54,131 nt of DNA from Bacilli bacterium (GTDB lineage: Bacteria; Bacillota_I; Bacilli_A; RFN20; CAG-826). Below are positions 8,319 to 17,433 of this stretch, one piece after another. The stretch lies in assembly GCA_024408565.1 (NCBI GenBank), contig JAKSUW010000005.1, forward strand, positions 1-54,131, in the 5' to 3' direction. Positions within the stretch are counted from its first letter, which is position 1; every line of letters starts with the position of its first letter. A program made the position numbers and the translations under genes. A model generated the notes under the pieces. The model was given only the letters and a program-made list of their open reading frames with translations. It ran no database searches and was not told the origin of the DNA.

Positions 8319-8876
8319 TTAATCTTTCATTATCTTACTTAAGAGTGCTTTCACCTCGTCAGGTGAAATGGCATAAACTTCTGGTAAATTACGACCAATT
8401 TCAATGTAATCAAGACCATAGCCAAACAAGAAATAATCTTCGGTGATTAGCTTACCGACATAGTCAATTTTCACTTCACATTTCCGCCGGGAACGCTTAT
8501 CAAATAAGGCAACGAGGATAATCCGTTTGGGATGATATTTTTCTTTAATATAATCAAGTAAATATTTCATAGATAAACCGGTATCAACCACATCTTCTAC
8601 TAACACTAAGGTCCGACCATCGACTTTAAAATCAATTCCCCGTGACATCGTTACTTTTTCGGTAGACTCGGTACCAGCGTAAGAAGAAATTTGAATGAAT
8701 TCGGTATAAACATAGGGCTTAATATTTTCCGCTAAGTCCATCATAAAGTTGAGCGCCCCTTTCATGATTCCAACAACAACTGGAATATGCTCTTCGTTCT
8801 CTAAATCTTTACTAAGTGCTTCCCCAATCCGCTTCGTCGTTGCTTGGATTTCGGCGCGGGACATGACTAGTTCCAT
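8319..8876 (-). CDS. hpt: hypoxanthine(-guanine) phosphoribosyltransferase
   Basis: Purine salvage: converts hypoxanthine or guanine plus PRPP to IMP or GMP. 185 aa, typical for Hpt. The PRPP loop is LVEDVVDTGLS and the flexible-loop region SSYAGTEST is present. The start at 8876 is chosen because AAGGAGG lies 7 nt upstream and the ATG overlaps the xpt stop as TAATG. An ATG two codons earlier would sit one base from the Shine-Dalgarno. Forms a two-gene purine salvage operon with xpt. Confidence 0.93.
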   Translation of the reverse strand: MELVMSRAEIQATTKRIGEALSKDLENEEHIPVVVGIMKGALNFMMDLAENIKPYVYTEFIQISSYAGTESTEKVTMSRGIDFKVDGRTLVLVEDVVDTGLSMKYLLDYIKEKYHPKRIILVALFDKRSRRKCEVKIDYVGKLITEDYFLFGYGLDYIEIGRNLPEVYAISPDEVKALLSKIMKD

Positions 8877-9457
8877 TAGCATTCCTCCTTACTAAAAATG
8901 GGACGATTGTTGGTAAAGCCGGTGATGCGAGCGCAAGCGCATACCTTAACACCTAGCTCTTCAATCCGTTTCCGCCCACCTTGCATTTCTTTTTCGCACG
9001 CCACCGCTACACCAAGCGGGATGGCTTTCGCTTGTAAACACATTTTAATTAAACCAACGGAGGATTCACCCGCCGCTAAAAAGTCGTCAACGATTAATAC
9101 TCGTTCACCTGGTTTTAAAAAATCTTGGGCAATATAAATATTGTTATCCGTGTTATGGGTAAAAGAATGGACCGTATAAGAATAATTATGATCACTCGCG
9201 GTGACCGTGGTTTTACTTTTTTTCGCAAATACAATTGGCACATCACCTAACTCCATCGCGACCGCGACCGCAAAGGCAATGCCACTTGCTTCAATCGTTA
9301 TCACCTTATCAACGTTTTGAAAATGTTGGGCGATAAAATGCGCTACCGCTTTTAAAACTTTCATATCAATTTGGTAGTTTAAAAATGAGTCAACCTTTAA
9401 AATTGAATTATTGAGAACAACCCCTTCCTGGAGGATTCTGTCTTCTAATAATTTCAT
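8876..9457 (-). CDS. xpt: xanthine phosphoribosyltransferase
   Basis: Converts xanthine and PRPP to XMP. 193 aa as in the Xpt family, with the PRPP motif VLIVDDFLAAGES and the family start MKLLEDRILQEG. First gene of the xpt-hpt operon. In Bacillus, xpt is usually preceded by a purine riboswitch; here only 31 bp separate it from the upstream gene, which leaves no room for one. Instead a promoter and a perfect AT-rich palindrome overlap just ahead of the start. Confidence 0.92.
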   Translation of the reverse strand: MKLLEDRILQEGVVLNNSILKVDSFLNYQIDMKVLKAVAHFIAQHFQNVDKVITIEASGIAFAVAVAMELGDVPIVFAKKSKTTVTASDHNYSYTVHSFTHNTDNNIYIAQDFLKPGERVLIVDDFLAAGESSVGLIKMCLQAKAIPLGVAVACEKEMQGGRKRIEELGVKVCACARITGFTNNRPIFSKEEC

Positions 9458-9463
9458 AAGCGG

Positions 9464-9507
9464 TAATAATTAGTAATTATTATAAACCTTAAATATGTTT
9501 TGGTCTA
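9464..9507 (-). promoter_or_regulatory. xpt-hpt promoter with palindromic operator candidate
   Basis: Minus strand: TAGACC (9502-9507), 17 nt, TATAAT (9479-9484). A perfect 9-bp inverted repeat with a 1-nt centre (arms 9464-9472 and 9474-9482) overlaps the -10 box and the predicted start site, as an operator would. AT-rich palindromes arise by chance in such genomes, so binding is inference. Confidence 0.45.
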
Positions 9508-11636
9508 CGAACTTTTTGATAGAGTAAAACGAAAGCGCAAATAATCATTAAAACCGTTAAACCGGTATCGGCTAAAACTGAGTAAATCATATCCATATCC
9601 TTTACTACGATATCCACAATCATCACCCCAAATTTCACCGCTAAAGAAAAGACGACGCAGAACCACGCCCGGTTCCGGGTCATCTTGGCAATCTTATGGG
9701 CGTCATATACCTTAGCAGGATTATCATTCATAATAACAACATCAGCGTGATTGACCGCGATATCACTACCAATTCCACCCATCGCAATCCCAATATCGCT
9801 ACGCATAATACTTGGAGCGTCGTTAATCCCATCGCCAATAAAAGCAACTTTTTTGTTAGGATCACTCATTTCCATTTCCAGGTACTTAGTTTTTTCATCG
9901 GGTAAGAGTTCACTATGCCAGCGGTCAATCCCTAAAGCTTCACAAGTTTCTTTCGCGGTTTCTTCTTTATCGCCAGTGAGTAAAACAATTTCTACGCCCG
10001 CGTGATGCAAGAGATTTACCATCGGTTGAGCGTCTTTCTTTAATTCATCACTTAACACGGCGTAACCAGCGTATTGTCCATCGACGGCTAAATAAATCAC
10101 CGTGCCAATATCACTAACTTCATCAACCGTAACACGGTGCGATGATAAAAAGAAACGGCTCCCAACCACAATCGCGTGATCTTGGTAGCGAAGGGAAACG
10201 CCTTTCCCCGCTTCTTCTTGATAATTCTTAACCGCATTAATATAATCTTTAGCTTTGACCTCGTGCATAATCGCTTTCGCAATTGGGTGATCGCTTAAAC
10301 ATTCCGCGGCATAAAGATATTCCTTAAATTGCTCTACGCTTAATTTATTCGGCACAACTTTCGTCAGCATAAACGCACCATGGGTTAAAGTCCCGGTTTT
10401 ATCACTGACCAGTTTTTTCAGTTTCACTAATTCATCTAAATAATTCGCGCCTTTAACAATAATGCCGTTTTTACTTGCTAGACCAATTCCAGCGAAATAG
10501 GAAAGCGGCACACTAATAACAATCGCACAAGGACAAGCAATGACGATGAGATTTAGTGCTTTCTTGGTCGCTTCAACCCAATCAGTCGTGGCGCTACCCC
10601 AAATGACGAGTAATAAAATCGCCGCGATAATAACACCCGGTGTGTAGTATTTAGCAAACTTCGTAATAAAGTTTTCGGCTTTCGCTTTATGTTCGCCACT
10701 ACTTGCCACTAATTCTAAGATTTTACTAACAGTTGATTCTTGATAAATCTTCTTCACTTGGAGCGTTAAAGTGCCGCTTTTGAGCATACAACCTGACAAA
10801 GCTTCATCCCCCGCTTTCACGTGCTTAGGGACATATTCGCCAGTTAAAGAAGATATATCAAGGTTCCCTTCTCCTTCAATCACTTCGCTATCAACCGGGA
10901 TTGTCTCCCCCACTTTTACAATAATTAAATCGCCAACTTTTAAGTCTTGGCTTTTGATCGTCTTAGTTTCAATGCCATCAAAATAAGTGGCAGTTTCTGA
11001 ACGTTCATCGACCGCGGTCGAAATGGCGTTCCGACTTTTATTTGTCGCATAGTGTTCAATCATTTGCCCAATTTGGAAAAGAAGGATCACCATCGTTGCA
11101 TCAAAGAATGGTTCGTAGCGGCCATCTTCTTCTGGGAACACCGCGGTTAAAATAGAAACACCAACCACCGCTAAAGTGATTAATAAGAATTCATCAATCG
11201 GATTTTTAAGATGAATAATCTTATAAATAACTTTATAAAAAATTGAATAACCAACGATAAGAATCGCGATTAAATAAAGAATTAAACATGCAATATTATT
11301 TTGATCACGAAAGAAAGCGAAGCGACCAACAAACATTAAAATGGCCGCAATGATAATGCGACCTAATAAAATAATGTTTTTCGTGGTGAAGAACTTTTCG
11401 CGTTCTACATTTTGTTTCGCATCACTAATATATAAGTCATTGCTTTCAACTTGTTTAATAAGCCGCTTAATTTCTTCAATGCTTAATGGTTGATCTTTAT
11501 AGGTGATGTATAACCGCGCTCCAGCAAAATCAATCCGCGCGTATTCAATTCGCGCGTCGTGATTAAGAAATGACTCCGTTTTTGCGGCGCAGTTCGCACA
11601 ATCAAAACCTCGGATGGTATAAACTTTTTTCATCAT
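9489..11636 (-). CDS. cadA: heavy-metal P-type ATPase (Zn/Cd/Pb exporter type)
   Basis: P1B-type ATPase, 715 aa, exporting divalent metal ions across the cytoplasmic membrane. It has one N-terminal HMA domain with GFDCANCAAK (CxxC), then membrane helices, the actuator loop SLTGEYVP, the metal-site CPC in ACPCAIVISVP, phosphorylation motif DKTGTLT, SDHPIAKA (HP motif), the ATP-binding LTGDKEET and the hinge GDGINDAP. The last helix carries LADTGLTVL, whose Asp is typical of the Zn/Cd/Pb (P1B-2) subgroup rather than copper pumps. Two bases separate it from glyA, so it is in that transcript. Two ATG codons in tandem open the frame, without an evident Shine-Dalgarno. Confidence 0.9.
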   Translation of the reverse strand: MMKKVYTIRGFDCANCAAKTESFLNHDARIEYARIDFAGARLYITYKDQPLSIEEIKRLIKQVESNDLYISDAKQNVEREKFFTTKNIILLGRIIIAAILMFVGRFAFFRDQNNIACLILYLIAILIVGYSIFYKVIYKIIHLKNPIDEFLLITLAVVGVSILTAVFPEEDGRYEPFFDATMVILLFQIGQMIEHYATNKSRNAISTAVDERSETATYFDGIETKTIKSQDLKVGDLIIVKVGETIPVDSEVIEGEGNLDISSLTGEYVPKHVKAGDEALSGCMLKSGTLTLQVKKIYQESTVSKILELVASSGEHKAKAENFITKFAKYYTPGVIIAAILLLVIWGSATTDWVEATKKALNLIVIACPCAIVISVPLSYFAGIGLASKNGIIVKGANYLDELVKLKKLVSDKTGTLTHGAFMLTKVVPNKLSVEQFKEYLYAAECLSDHPIAKAIMHEVKAKDYINAVKNYQEEAGKGVSLRYQDHAIVVGSRFFLSSHRVTVDEVSDIGTVIYLAVDGQYAGYAVLSDELKKDAQPMVNLLHHAGVEIVLLTGDKEETAKETCEALGIDRWHSELLPDEKTKYLEMEMSDPNKKVAFIGDGINDAPSIMRSDIGIAMGGIGSDIAVNHADVVIMNDNPAKVYDAHKIAKMTRNRAWFCVVFSLAVKFGVMIVDIVVKDMDMIYSVLADTGLTVLMIICAFVLLYQKVRRPKHI

Positions 11637-11638
11637 AA

Positions 11639-12883
11639 CTAATAAGGCAAAGGATATTTATCGAGTAATTTCTTAATATCAGCTCGCGCCGCTTTTAACG
11701 CTACTTCATCATCACGGTGTTTAAGAATTGTGTCAATTAAACGTGCGACTTCACGAACATCATCTTCTTTAAAACCACGGGTTGTCATCGCGGGTGTACC
11801 AATCCGTAGACCACTCGCTTTAAAGGGTGGTAAAGGATCACGCGGAATCGCGTTTTTATTTAAGGTAATATTATTTTTATGTAATAAAGTTTCCGCTTCT
11901 AATCCATTAATGCCTAGTTTTGTTATAACTAAAGTGAAGAGGTGATTATCGGTACCGCCACTCACCACTTCATAACCCATCTTAATAAATTCATCAACCA
12001 TTGCTTTAGCGTTCTTAACGATTTGCTGTTGATAAGTTTTAAATTCCGGTTGGAGCGCTTCATGGAAAGCGACCGCTTTTGCGGCAATCACGTGTTCTAA
12101 TGGCCCGCCTTGGCAGCCTGGGAAAATACTACTATTAATCTTTTTAATAATCTCTTCATTGTTAGTTAAGATAATGCCACCACGTGGTCCTCTTAAGGTC
12201 TTGTGGGTCGTAGAAGAAACTACATCTGCTACTTCACACGGATTAGGATGTAGACCCGCCGCGATTAAACCAGCAATATGTGCCATATCGACAAATAAAT
12301 AGGCGCCGACTTCATCACAAATAGCCCGGAACTTTTTAAAATCAATGATGCGAGAATAGGCGCTTGCCCCCGCAATAATCATTTTGGGTTTACATTCTAA
12401 AGCAATACGCCGAACTTCATCATAATCGATATAACCTTGATCGTTCACGCCATAAAATTTCGCATTAAAATCTTTTCCTGAGAACGATAATTTATAACCA
12501 TGTGTTAAGTGTCCACCCGCGTCTAGGCTCATACCTAAAACAGTTCCACCATTAGGCACTAAGGCTTTATAAACAGCCATGTTCGCACTACTTCCGCTAT
12601 GGGCTTGAACGTTCGCATATTTCACATTAAATAATTTACATACCCGGTCAATTGCTAGCCGTTCAGCGTTATCGATAAATTCACAACCACCATAATAGCG
12701 TCTACCTGGATAACCTTCCGCGTATTTATTAGTTAAAACACTACCTTGTGCTTCTAAGACCGCTAACGAAACATAGTTCTCACTAGCAATGAGTTCAATA
12801 TTATCCCGTTGCCGGTTTAGTTCGTTTTGAATCTGTTGATAAAGTTCTGGATCCACTTCTTGGAGTTTCTTTTTGTTCATCAT
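11639..12883 (-). CDS. glyA: serine hydroxymethyltransferase
   Basis: PLP enzyme interconverting serine and glycine and charging tetrahydrofolate with a one-carbon unit. 414 aa, normal length. PLP-lysine motif [14 protein letters not shown]; other hallmarks are [24 protein letters not shown] and [14 protein letters not shown]. The start is taken at 12883 (ATG ATG AAC); an ATG ten codons earlier lies upstream of the predicted -10 and adds non-homologous residues. A TATGAT box at 12896-12901 is 12 nt before the ATG, with no Shine-Dalgarno, so the mRNA is probably leaderless or nearly so. Divergent from mrp. Confidence 0.93.
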   Translation of the reverse strand: MMNKKKLQEVDPELYQQIQNELNRQRDNIELIASENYVSLAVLEAQGSVLTNKYAEGYPGRRYYGGCEFIDNAERLAIDRVCKLFNVKYANVQAHSGSSANMAVYKALVPNGGTVLGMSLDAGGHLTHGYKLSFSGKDFNAKFYGVNDQGYIDYDEVRRIALECKPKMIIAGASAYSRIIDFKKFRAICDEVGAYLFVDMAHIAGLIAAGLHPNPCEVADVVSSTTHKTLRGPRGGIILTNNEEIIKKINSSIFPGCQGGPLEHVIAAKAVAFHEALQPEFKTYQQQIVKNAKAMVDEFIKMGYEVVSGGTDNHLFTLVITKLGINGLEAETLLHKNNITLNKNAIPRDPLPPFKASGLRIGTPAMTTRGFKEDDVREVARLIDTILKHRDDEVALKAARADIKKLLDKYPLPY

Positions 12884-12895
12884 AAGTGATATTTT

Positions 12896-12953
12896 ATCAT
12901 AGATAAAAAGCAATGATAATTTTTGTGCTTTTGTTAAGAGAAAACGCTATAAT
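12896..12953. promoter_or_regulatory. divergent promoter region glyA / mrp
   Basis: Minus strand: TATGAT at 12896-12901, 12 nt before the glyA ATG. Plus strand: TATAAT at 12948-12953, 8 nt before the mrp ATG. Clear -35 boxes are not seen. Neither gene has a Shine-Dalgarno, and the mrp -10 is so close that transcription should start essentially at the ATG. Confidence 0.5.
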
Positions 12954-12961
12954 TAAACCCG

Positions 12962-13747
12962 ATGAGTGAATGTAATCATAACTGTAATGAATGTAATCAA
13001 AAAGACTGTGGCGAACGCTCGTTAGCGTTTAAACTTCATCCTAGTAGTCATATTAAACATACCATCGGCATTTTTAGTGCAAAGGGCGGAGTTGGTAAAT
13101 CACTCGTCACTTCTTTACTCGCGATTAAAAAAGTGCGAGAAGGGAAGAAAGTCGCCATCCTTGACGCGGATGTAACTGGACCAAGTATTCCAAAAGCCTT
13201 TAACGTAAAAGGACCGCTTTACGCTGAGGAAGGAGCGATTATCCCGTTAGTAAGTCAAACGGGCATTAAAATCGTTTCCGCTTCATTGTTACTTGATAAT
13301 AACAGCCAACCCATTCTTTGGCGGGGTCCGCTCATCGCGGGGATGGTCAAACAATTCTACACCGATGTTAATTACGGCGATTTAGATTATTTATTTATCG
13401 ATATGCCACCCGGAACCGCCGATGTTTCATTAACGGTTTTTCAATCACTAAACCTTGAGTCAATTATCATTGTTACGACCCCACAAGATCTTGTTAACGA
13501 AATTGTTACTAAAGCCATCGAGATGGCTAAAAAAATGAATATTAAAGTTTTAGGTATTGTGGAAAATATGGCATACGCCATTTGTCCTGATTGCCATAAA
13601 AAGTTCAAATTATTTGGTGAATCTCACGTTAAAAAAGTAGCGGACTTTTATCAACTACCAATCTTAGGGGAAATCCCGATTGACCCCGCCATTAGTAAAC
13701 TCGTCGACAGCGGAATGATTGAACTAATTAAAGATACTTATCTATAG
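12962..13747 (+). CDS. mrp: Mrp/ApbC-family Fe-S carrier P-loop ATPase
   Basis: A 261-aa NBP35/ApbC-type ATPase implicated in carrying Fe-S clusters. It has a deviant Walker A SAKGGVGKS (~39-47), LDADVTGPSIP, Walker B-like FIDMPPGTADV and a C-terminal CPDC pair that binds the bridging cluster in the family. A Cys-rich N-terminus (C at ~4, 8, 11, 16) resembles the additional cluster site of Nbp35. The MIP18/DUF59 domain of longer bacterial Mrp proteins is missing. The last 20 bp overlap the convergent pyrP gene. Confidence 0.9.
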   Translation: MSECNHNCNECNQKDCGERSLAFKLHPSSHIKHTIGIFSAKGGVGKSLVTSLLAIKKVREGKKVAILDADVTGPSIPKAFNVKGPLYAEEGAIIPLVSQTGIKIVSASLLLDNNSQPILWRGPLIAGMVKQFYTDVNYGDLDYLFIDMPPGTADVSLTVFQSLNLESIIIVTTPQDLVNEIVTKAIEMAKKMNIKVLGIVENMAYAICPDCHKKFKLFGESHVKKVADFYQLPILGEIPIDPAISKLVDSGMIELIKDTYL

Positions 13748-15638
13748 AAGTCTTTTTCTTCTTTTTGAATTTTTGTCTTAAAAATTTATCAGTTCTTTTG
13801 TCAATCTCTTGACAATTCTTGCGAATTAATTGAATGATTTCATTCTTACTCATTTCGGGTTTATAGCCTTTAAACTGGAATAATTTAATCAGCGAAACGA
13901 GCTCATTAACCGTCCGGTTATTAAGCATTTCTTCGCTCCGCAAATAGTTAGAAAGCTGCGCGACCGTGAAGTCAACGTTTTCGTGAATAAAACCGAAAGT
14001 TAATAATCCAGTGGCTAATGTTTCTGGTTCAAATCGTTTTAAATAACGACGTACATAGTCTTCGTATTTCACCTCTTCATTTACTTCGGAGACCACCGCA
14101 CTAGTCCGATTAGTCAAACGACGACAGATATGGTAAGTGGCAATACCTAATAGCATAGCAGTGGCAATCGAACCAATTTGCATACTCCCTTCAATTACCC
14201 CAATTGATAATAATTTAAAGGGTGGGAAGAGAAGGATTAGTCCACCGATTCCCGAGATTAAAATCGAGCAAACCGTTAATAAGTTAGTATTATCATCAAG
14301 ATTAATATCCTTAAACATTCTTAAGCCCGAAACAGAAATATAACCGTAAAGGGCTAAACAAATACCGCCCATAACACAACTTGGAATGGTCTGAAGTGCA
14401 GTGCTAAATGGTGCGAGGAAAGATAAGATAATACAAATACACGCTGTTGTAAAAGTAGTAATAACGGAAGCGTTCCGCGTCATCGCTACGCACGCAATAC
14501 CTTCGCCATATGAAGTGTTAGGACAAATACCCAAAACTGTACCAGAAATACTGCCCACTCCATCACCAAGTAAAGTCCTTGTTAAACCAGGATCAGTTAA
14601 TAGATCGTGTTCAATAATTCGACTCATGTTTTTGTGATCCGCTAAGTGTTCAGCAAAACTTACAATCGCAATTGGGCAGAAAGCTAACACAATCGCCCCC
14701 ACTCCTGACCACGATAAGGCACCAACAAAGACATGATTATCAACTAAAATCTGAGTTAATTGTTTGGCATTTTCTATTACAATCTCAATTTTAACTTCGC
14801 CTATCATAAACCATTCTGGGTGAATCGCATTATAGAAATTAGCTTGATCAACAATAAATTGAGGATCAGGTTGACCAGTAATTAACTCTTTTATGCCTTC
14901 GGCCAAAGAGATATGCGGTACTTGAAAGAAGGACTGCCAACTCACATTCGTAAATAATTTTTGCACTGGTGTCCAGTCAATAATTTTTAAATAGTCAGTG
15001 TTAGTTGCGTTACCAATCGCCGTAAAAATAGAGGCCAAACCATAGCCAACTAAAATGCCAATGATAAAAGGAATTAGTTTAATACCTTTGTAGCGCATCT
15101 GGACCGAACAAATAACCACCGTAAAGAAAGCAACTAATCCACATAGTAATGCAACAAGATTATAGGCTTTAAATTCACCTTGGCTTGCCGAGACGATGTT
15201 GCCCATAGCGCTACCGGCTAAACTTAAACCGATTAAAGCCACAACTGGTCCAATAATCACTGGCGGCAAAATACGATTAATCCAATGAACGCCAACAAAT
15301 TTCACGATGATAGCGATAATGACATACATTAAGCCACTTAAAATACCGCCCAGTAAAATGCCACAATAGCCAAACGCTAAGGCCGATGGGAAAGCGGCAA
15401 TATAAGCGAAGCTACTTGATACCACGATTGGTGATTTGCCTTTGGTAAATAAGATATAAACAATGGTCCCAACACCAGCGCCTAAAATCGCACTCGGGAT
15501 TTGACTAGGAACACCAATTGCGACTGGCACTGCAACGGTCGCGGCTAAAATCGCTAGCAATAATTGAGTAGAATAAAGTAATAGATTTTTAAATTTCGGA
15601 CGATCGCCAACTTGGTAAATGAGCTCGTTACTTTGCAT
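13728..15638 (-). CDS. pyrP: uracil/xanthine permease (NCS2 family), last gene of the pyr operon
   Basis: Nucleobase:cation symporter-2 transporter, probably for uracil given its place after pyrB. About 12-14 hydrophobic helices, with FAEHLADHKNMSRI (conserved Glu and His of UraA) and GICPNTSYGEGIA (family G-x-x-P-x-T-x-x-E). It is 636 aa, against ~430 for UraA/PyrP. The extra length is an inserted ~60-residue loop near residues 230-300 and a hydrophilic C-terminal domain of ~130 residues ending in a Lys-rich tail (FKKKKKTS). The function of that tail is unknown. 57 bp separate it from pyrB and hold a TATAAT (15665-15670), so a second promoter is possible. Confidence 0.88.
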   Translation of the reverse strand: MQSNELIYQVGDRPKFKNLLLYSTQLLLAILAATVAVPVAIGVPSQIPSAILGAGVGTIVYILFTKGKSPIVVSSSFAYIAAFPSALAFGYCGILLGGILSGLMYVIIAIIVKFVGVHWINRILPPVIIGPVVALIGLSLAGSAMGNIVSASQGEFKAYNLVALLCGLVAFFTVVICSVQMRYKGIKLIPFIIGILVGYGLASIFTAIGNATNTDYLKIIDWTPVQKLFTNVSWQSFFQVPHISLAEGIKELITGQPDPQFIVDQANFYNAIHPEWFMIGEVKIEIVIENAKQLTQILVDNHVFVGALSWSGVGAIVLAFCPIAIVSFAEHLADHKNMSRIIEHDLLTDPGLTRTLLGDGVGSISGTVLGICPNTSYGEGIACVAMTRNASVITTFTTACICIILSFLAPFSTALQTIPSCVMGGICLALYGYISVSGLRMFKDINLDDNTNLLTVCSILISGIGGLILLFPPFKLLSIGVIEGSMQIGSIATAMLLGIATYHICRRLTNRTSAVVSEVNEEVKYEDYVRRYLKRFEPETLATGLLTFGFIHENVDFTVAQLSNYLRSEEMLNNRTVNELVSLIKLFQFKGYKPEMSKNEIIQLIRKNCQEIDKRTDKFLRQKFKKKKKTSIDKYL

Positions 15639-15664
15639 AAAAAAATCTATCTATTTATAGATAT

Positions 15665-15670
15665 ATTATA
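15665..15670 (-). promoter_or_regulatory. possible internal promoter of pyrP (-10 box)
   Basis: Minus-strand TATAAT 26 nt before the pyrP ATG, with a TTGATT 19 nt further upstream. A weak hairpin (ATCTA/TAGAT) and a T7 run lie between the box and the start codon. No Shine-Dalgarno. Confidence 0.35.
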
Positions 15671-15695
15671 CCAAGTATAATAAGGTAAAAATCAA

Positions 15696-16778
15696 CTAAT
15701 GTTTTTGTTCGCAATAGATGCACTTAAATTCGCCTTTTTTATTGGTCGGGACGAATTTATGTTCGTGCTCTTGCTCAACGCCAGAAATGCAACGTGGATT
15801 TTTGCACTTTAAATCGTAGCGGACTTTCTTCTTATCAAATAAGGGTTCTTTCTTCGGATTCTTTTTCGCGAGATCTAACAATTTAAGAATTAACGCCATT
15901 CGAATATATTTTCCGTTTAGCGTTTGCCGGAAATACGCTGCACGAGGATCATCATCCACCTTCACGCTAATTTCGTTTACGCGTGGTAAGGGGTGAAGAA
16001 TTCGTAAACTCTTCTTGGCCTTTTTTAATTTATCAGTCGTTAAGACATAAGAATTCTTTAGGCGTTCATATTCTTTTTGGTCAAAGAATCTTTCACGTTG
16101 AATCCGGGTCATATAAAGAATATCTAAGTCTTTAATGTTATCTTCTAAGCTTGTCACTTCTTTATATTTCATATGGTTCTTTTTAATGATGTCATTAATG
16201 ACATAATCAGGCATCTTTAATTCTTTTGGTGAGATTAAGACGAGCTTAATATTTTTGTAACGTGACATCGCTAAAGTTAAGGAATGAACGGTGCGACCAT
16301 ATTTAAGATCACCGCACATACCAATCGTTAAATTATTAAATCCTCCCTTCTCACGATAGATTGTTAATAAATCCGCGAGCGTTTGGGTTGGGTGAGCGTG
16401 CATACCATCGCCAGCATTAATGACGGGAACATTCGCCGCTAAGGCGGCCACTAAACCCGCGCCATCTTTAGGGTGACGAATCGCAATGATATCCGCAAAA
16501 TTAGAAACCACTTTGCAAGTATCCGAAACGCTTTCTCCCTTTGCGCTACTACTTGAAGTAGCTTCGCTAAAGCCTAAAACATTACCACCTAATTCCATCA
16601 TCGCCGCGGTAAAAGATAAACGCGTTCTTGTTGATGGCTCAAAGAATAGCGTCGCGAGTTTTTTACCTTCACAAGCGTGAGCGTATTTCTTCGGATGCTT
16701 AATAATGTCACAAGCGGTTTTACATAATTCGTCTAATTCTTTGACGGATAAATCTTTAATATCGATTAAACTACGCAT
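15696..16778 (-). CDS. pyrB: aspartate carbamoyltransferase fused to a PyrI-like zinc module
   Basis: Second step of UMP synthesis: carbamoyl phosphate plus aspartate gives carbamoyl aspartate. The catalytic part (1-~305) shows [20 protein letters not shown] and [12 protein letters not shown], the last being the E. coli-like type that pairs with PyrI. The protein is 360 aa, about 50 longer than usual. The tail has Cys325, 330, 353 and 356 in the pattern C-x4-C-x22-C-x2-C, with CKNPRCIS and CIYCE strikingly like the zinc domain of PyrI (CPNSNCIS, CKYCE; known zinc Cys109/114/138/141). The nucleotide-binding half of PyrI is absent. The tail may hold catalytic trimers together or dock to a separate PyrI; that is inference. 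Confidence 0.93.
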   Translation of the reverse strand: MRSLIDIKDLSVKELDELCKTACDIIKHPKKYAHACEGKKLATLFFEPSTRTRLSFTAAMMELGGNVLGFSEATSSSSAKGESVSDTCKVVSNFADIIAIRHPKDGAGLVAALAANVPVINAGDGMHAHPTQTLADLLTIYREKGGFNNLTIGMCGDLKYGRTVHSLTLAMSRYKNIKLVLISPKELKMPDYVINDIIKKNHMKYKEVTSLEDNIKDLDILYMTRIQRERFFDQKEYERLKNSYVLTTDKLKKAKKSLRILHPLPRVNEISVKVDDDPRAAYFRQTLNGKYIRMALILKLLDLAKKNPKKEPLFDKKKVRYDLKCKNPRCISGVEQEHEHKFVPTNKKGEFKCIYCEQKH

Positions 16779-16780
16779 AA

Positions 16781-17422
16781 CTATCCTTTAATCCAACTCT
16801 CATCACTCGGGTTATTACGGAAAGCGAGTAAACGCTTAATATCTTCGCTCTTAATATAATTTTCTTGAGCGGCAACTTCAGCAATCACATCAAAGTTAGT
16901 AAGTGAATATGTTGTGACTTTCGCTTCGGCTAAAGCATCTTTACTCTTTTGCATATTATAGGTAAAGATTGAAACCATACCTAAGACATTAACACCCGCT
17001 TCACGGAGTACCTTAATAACTTCTAAGGATGAGCCACCAGTAGAGATTAAATCTTCAATCACCACCACTTTCATACCACTAGTTATCTTACCTTCAATTT
17101 GGTTTTTCCGTCCGTGGTCTTTAGCGCCCGCTCTCACATAACCCATTGGTAGACGAAGAAGATGACCAACAATCGCCGCGTGAGCGATACCCGCGGTCGC
17201 GGTACCAACAACCGCTTCCACTTGGGGAAACTTCGCTTGAACGGTTTCCGCTAACGCGTTTTCCACATCATTTCTTACTTTGACAGAAGTTAAAGTTAAA
17301 CGGTTATCACAATAAACCGGACTTTTAATACCGCTTGCCCAAGTAAAGGGTTCATCAGGCCGAAAGAAAACCGCTTTAATACTGAGGAGATCTTTCGCAA
17401 TTAATTCTTCAATTTTTTCCAT
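16781..17422 (-). CDS. pyrE: orotate phosphoribosyltransferase
   Basis: Fifth step of UMP synthesis: orotate plus PRPP gives OMP. 213 aa, typical. PRPP motif [14 protein letters not shown] and the family KSPVYCDNR region are present. The start at 17422 is preferred because AAGGAG lies 7 nt upstream; the frame extends 12 codons further but would overlap pyrF by 25 bp. Two bases separate it from pyrB. Confidence 0.95.
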   Translation of the reverse strand: MEKIEELIAKDLLSIKAVFFRPDEPFTWASGIKSPVYCDNRLTLTSVKVRNDVENALAETVQAKFPQVEAVVGTATAGIAHAAIVGHLLRLPMGYVRAGAKDHGRKNQIEGKITSGMKVVVIEDLISTGGSSLEVIKVLREAGVNVLGMVSIFTYNMQKSKDALAEAKVTTYSLTNFDVIAEVAAQENYIKSEDIKRLLAFRNNPSDESWIKG

Positions 17423-17433
17423 CGTTATACTCC

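Noticed and set aside
9458-9488. Purine riboswitch upstream of xpt
   Set aside because: Only 31 bp separate xpt from cadA and none of the conserved three-way-junction sequence is present.
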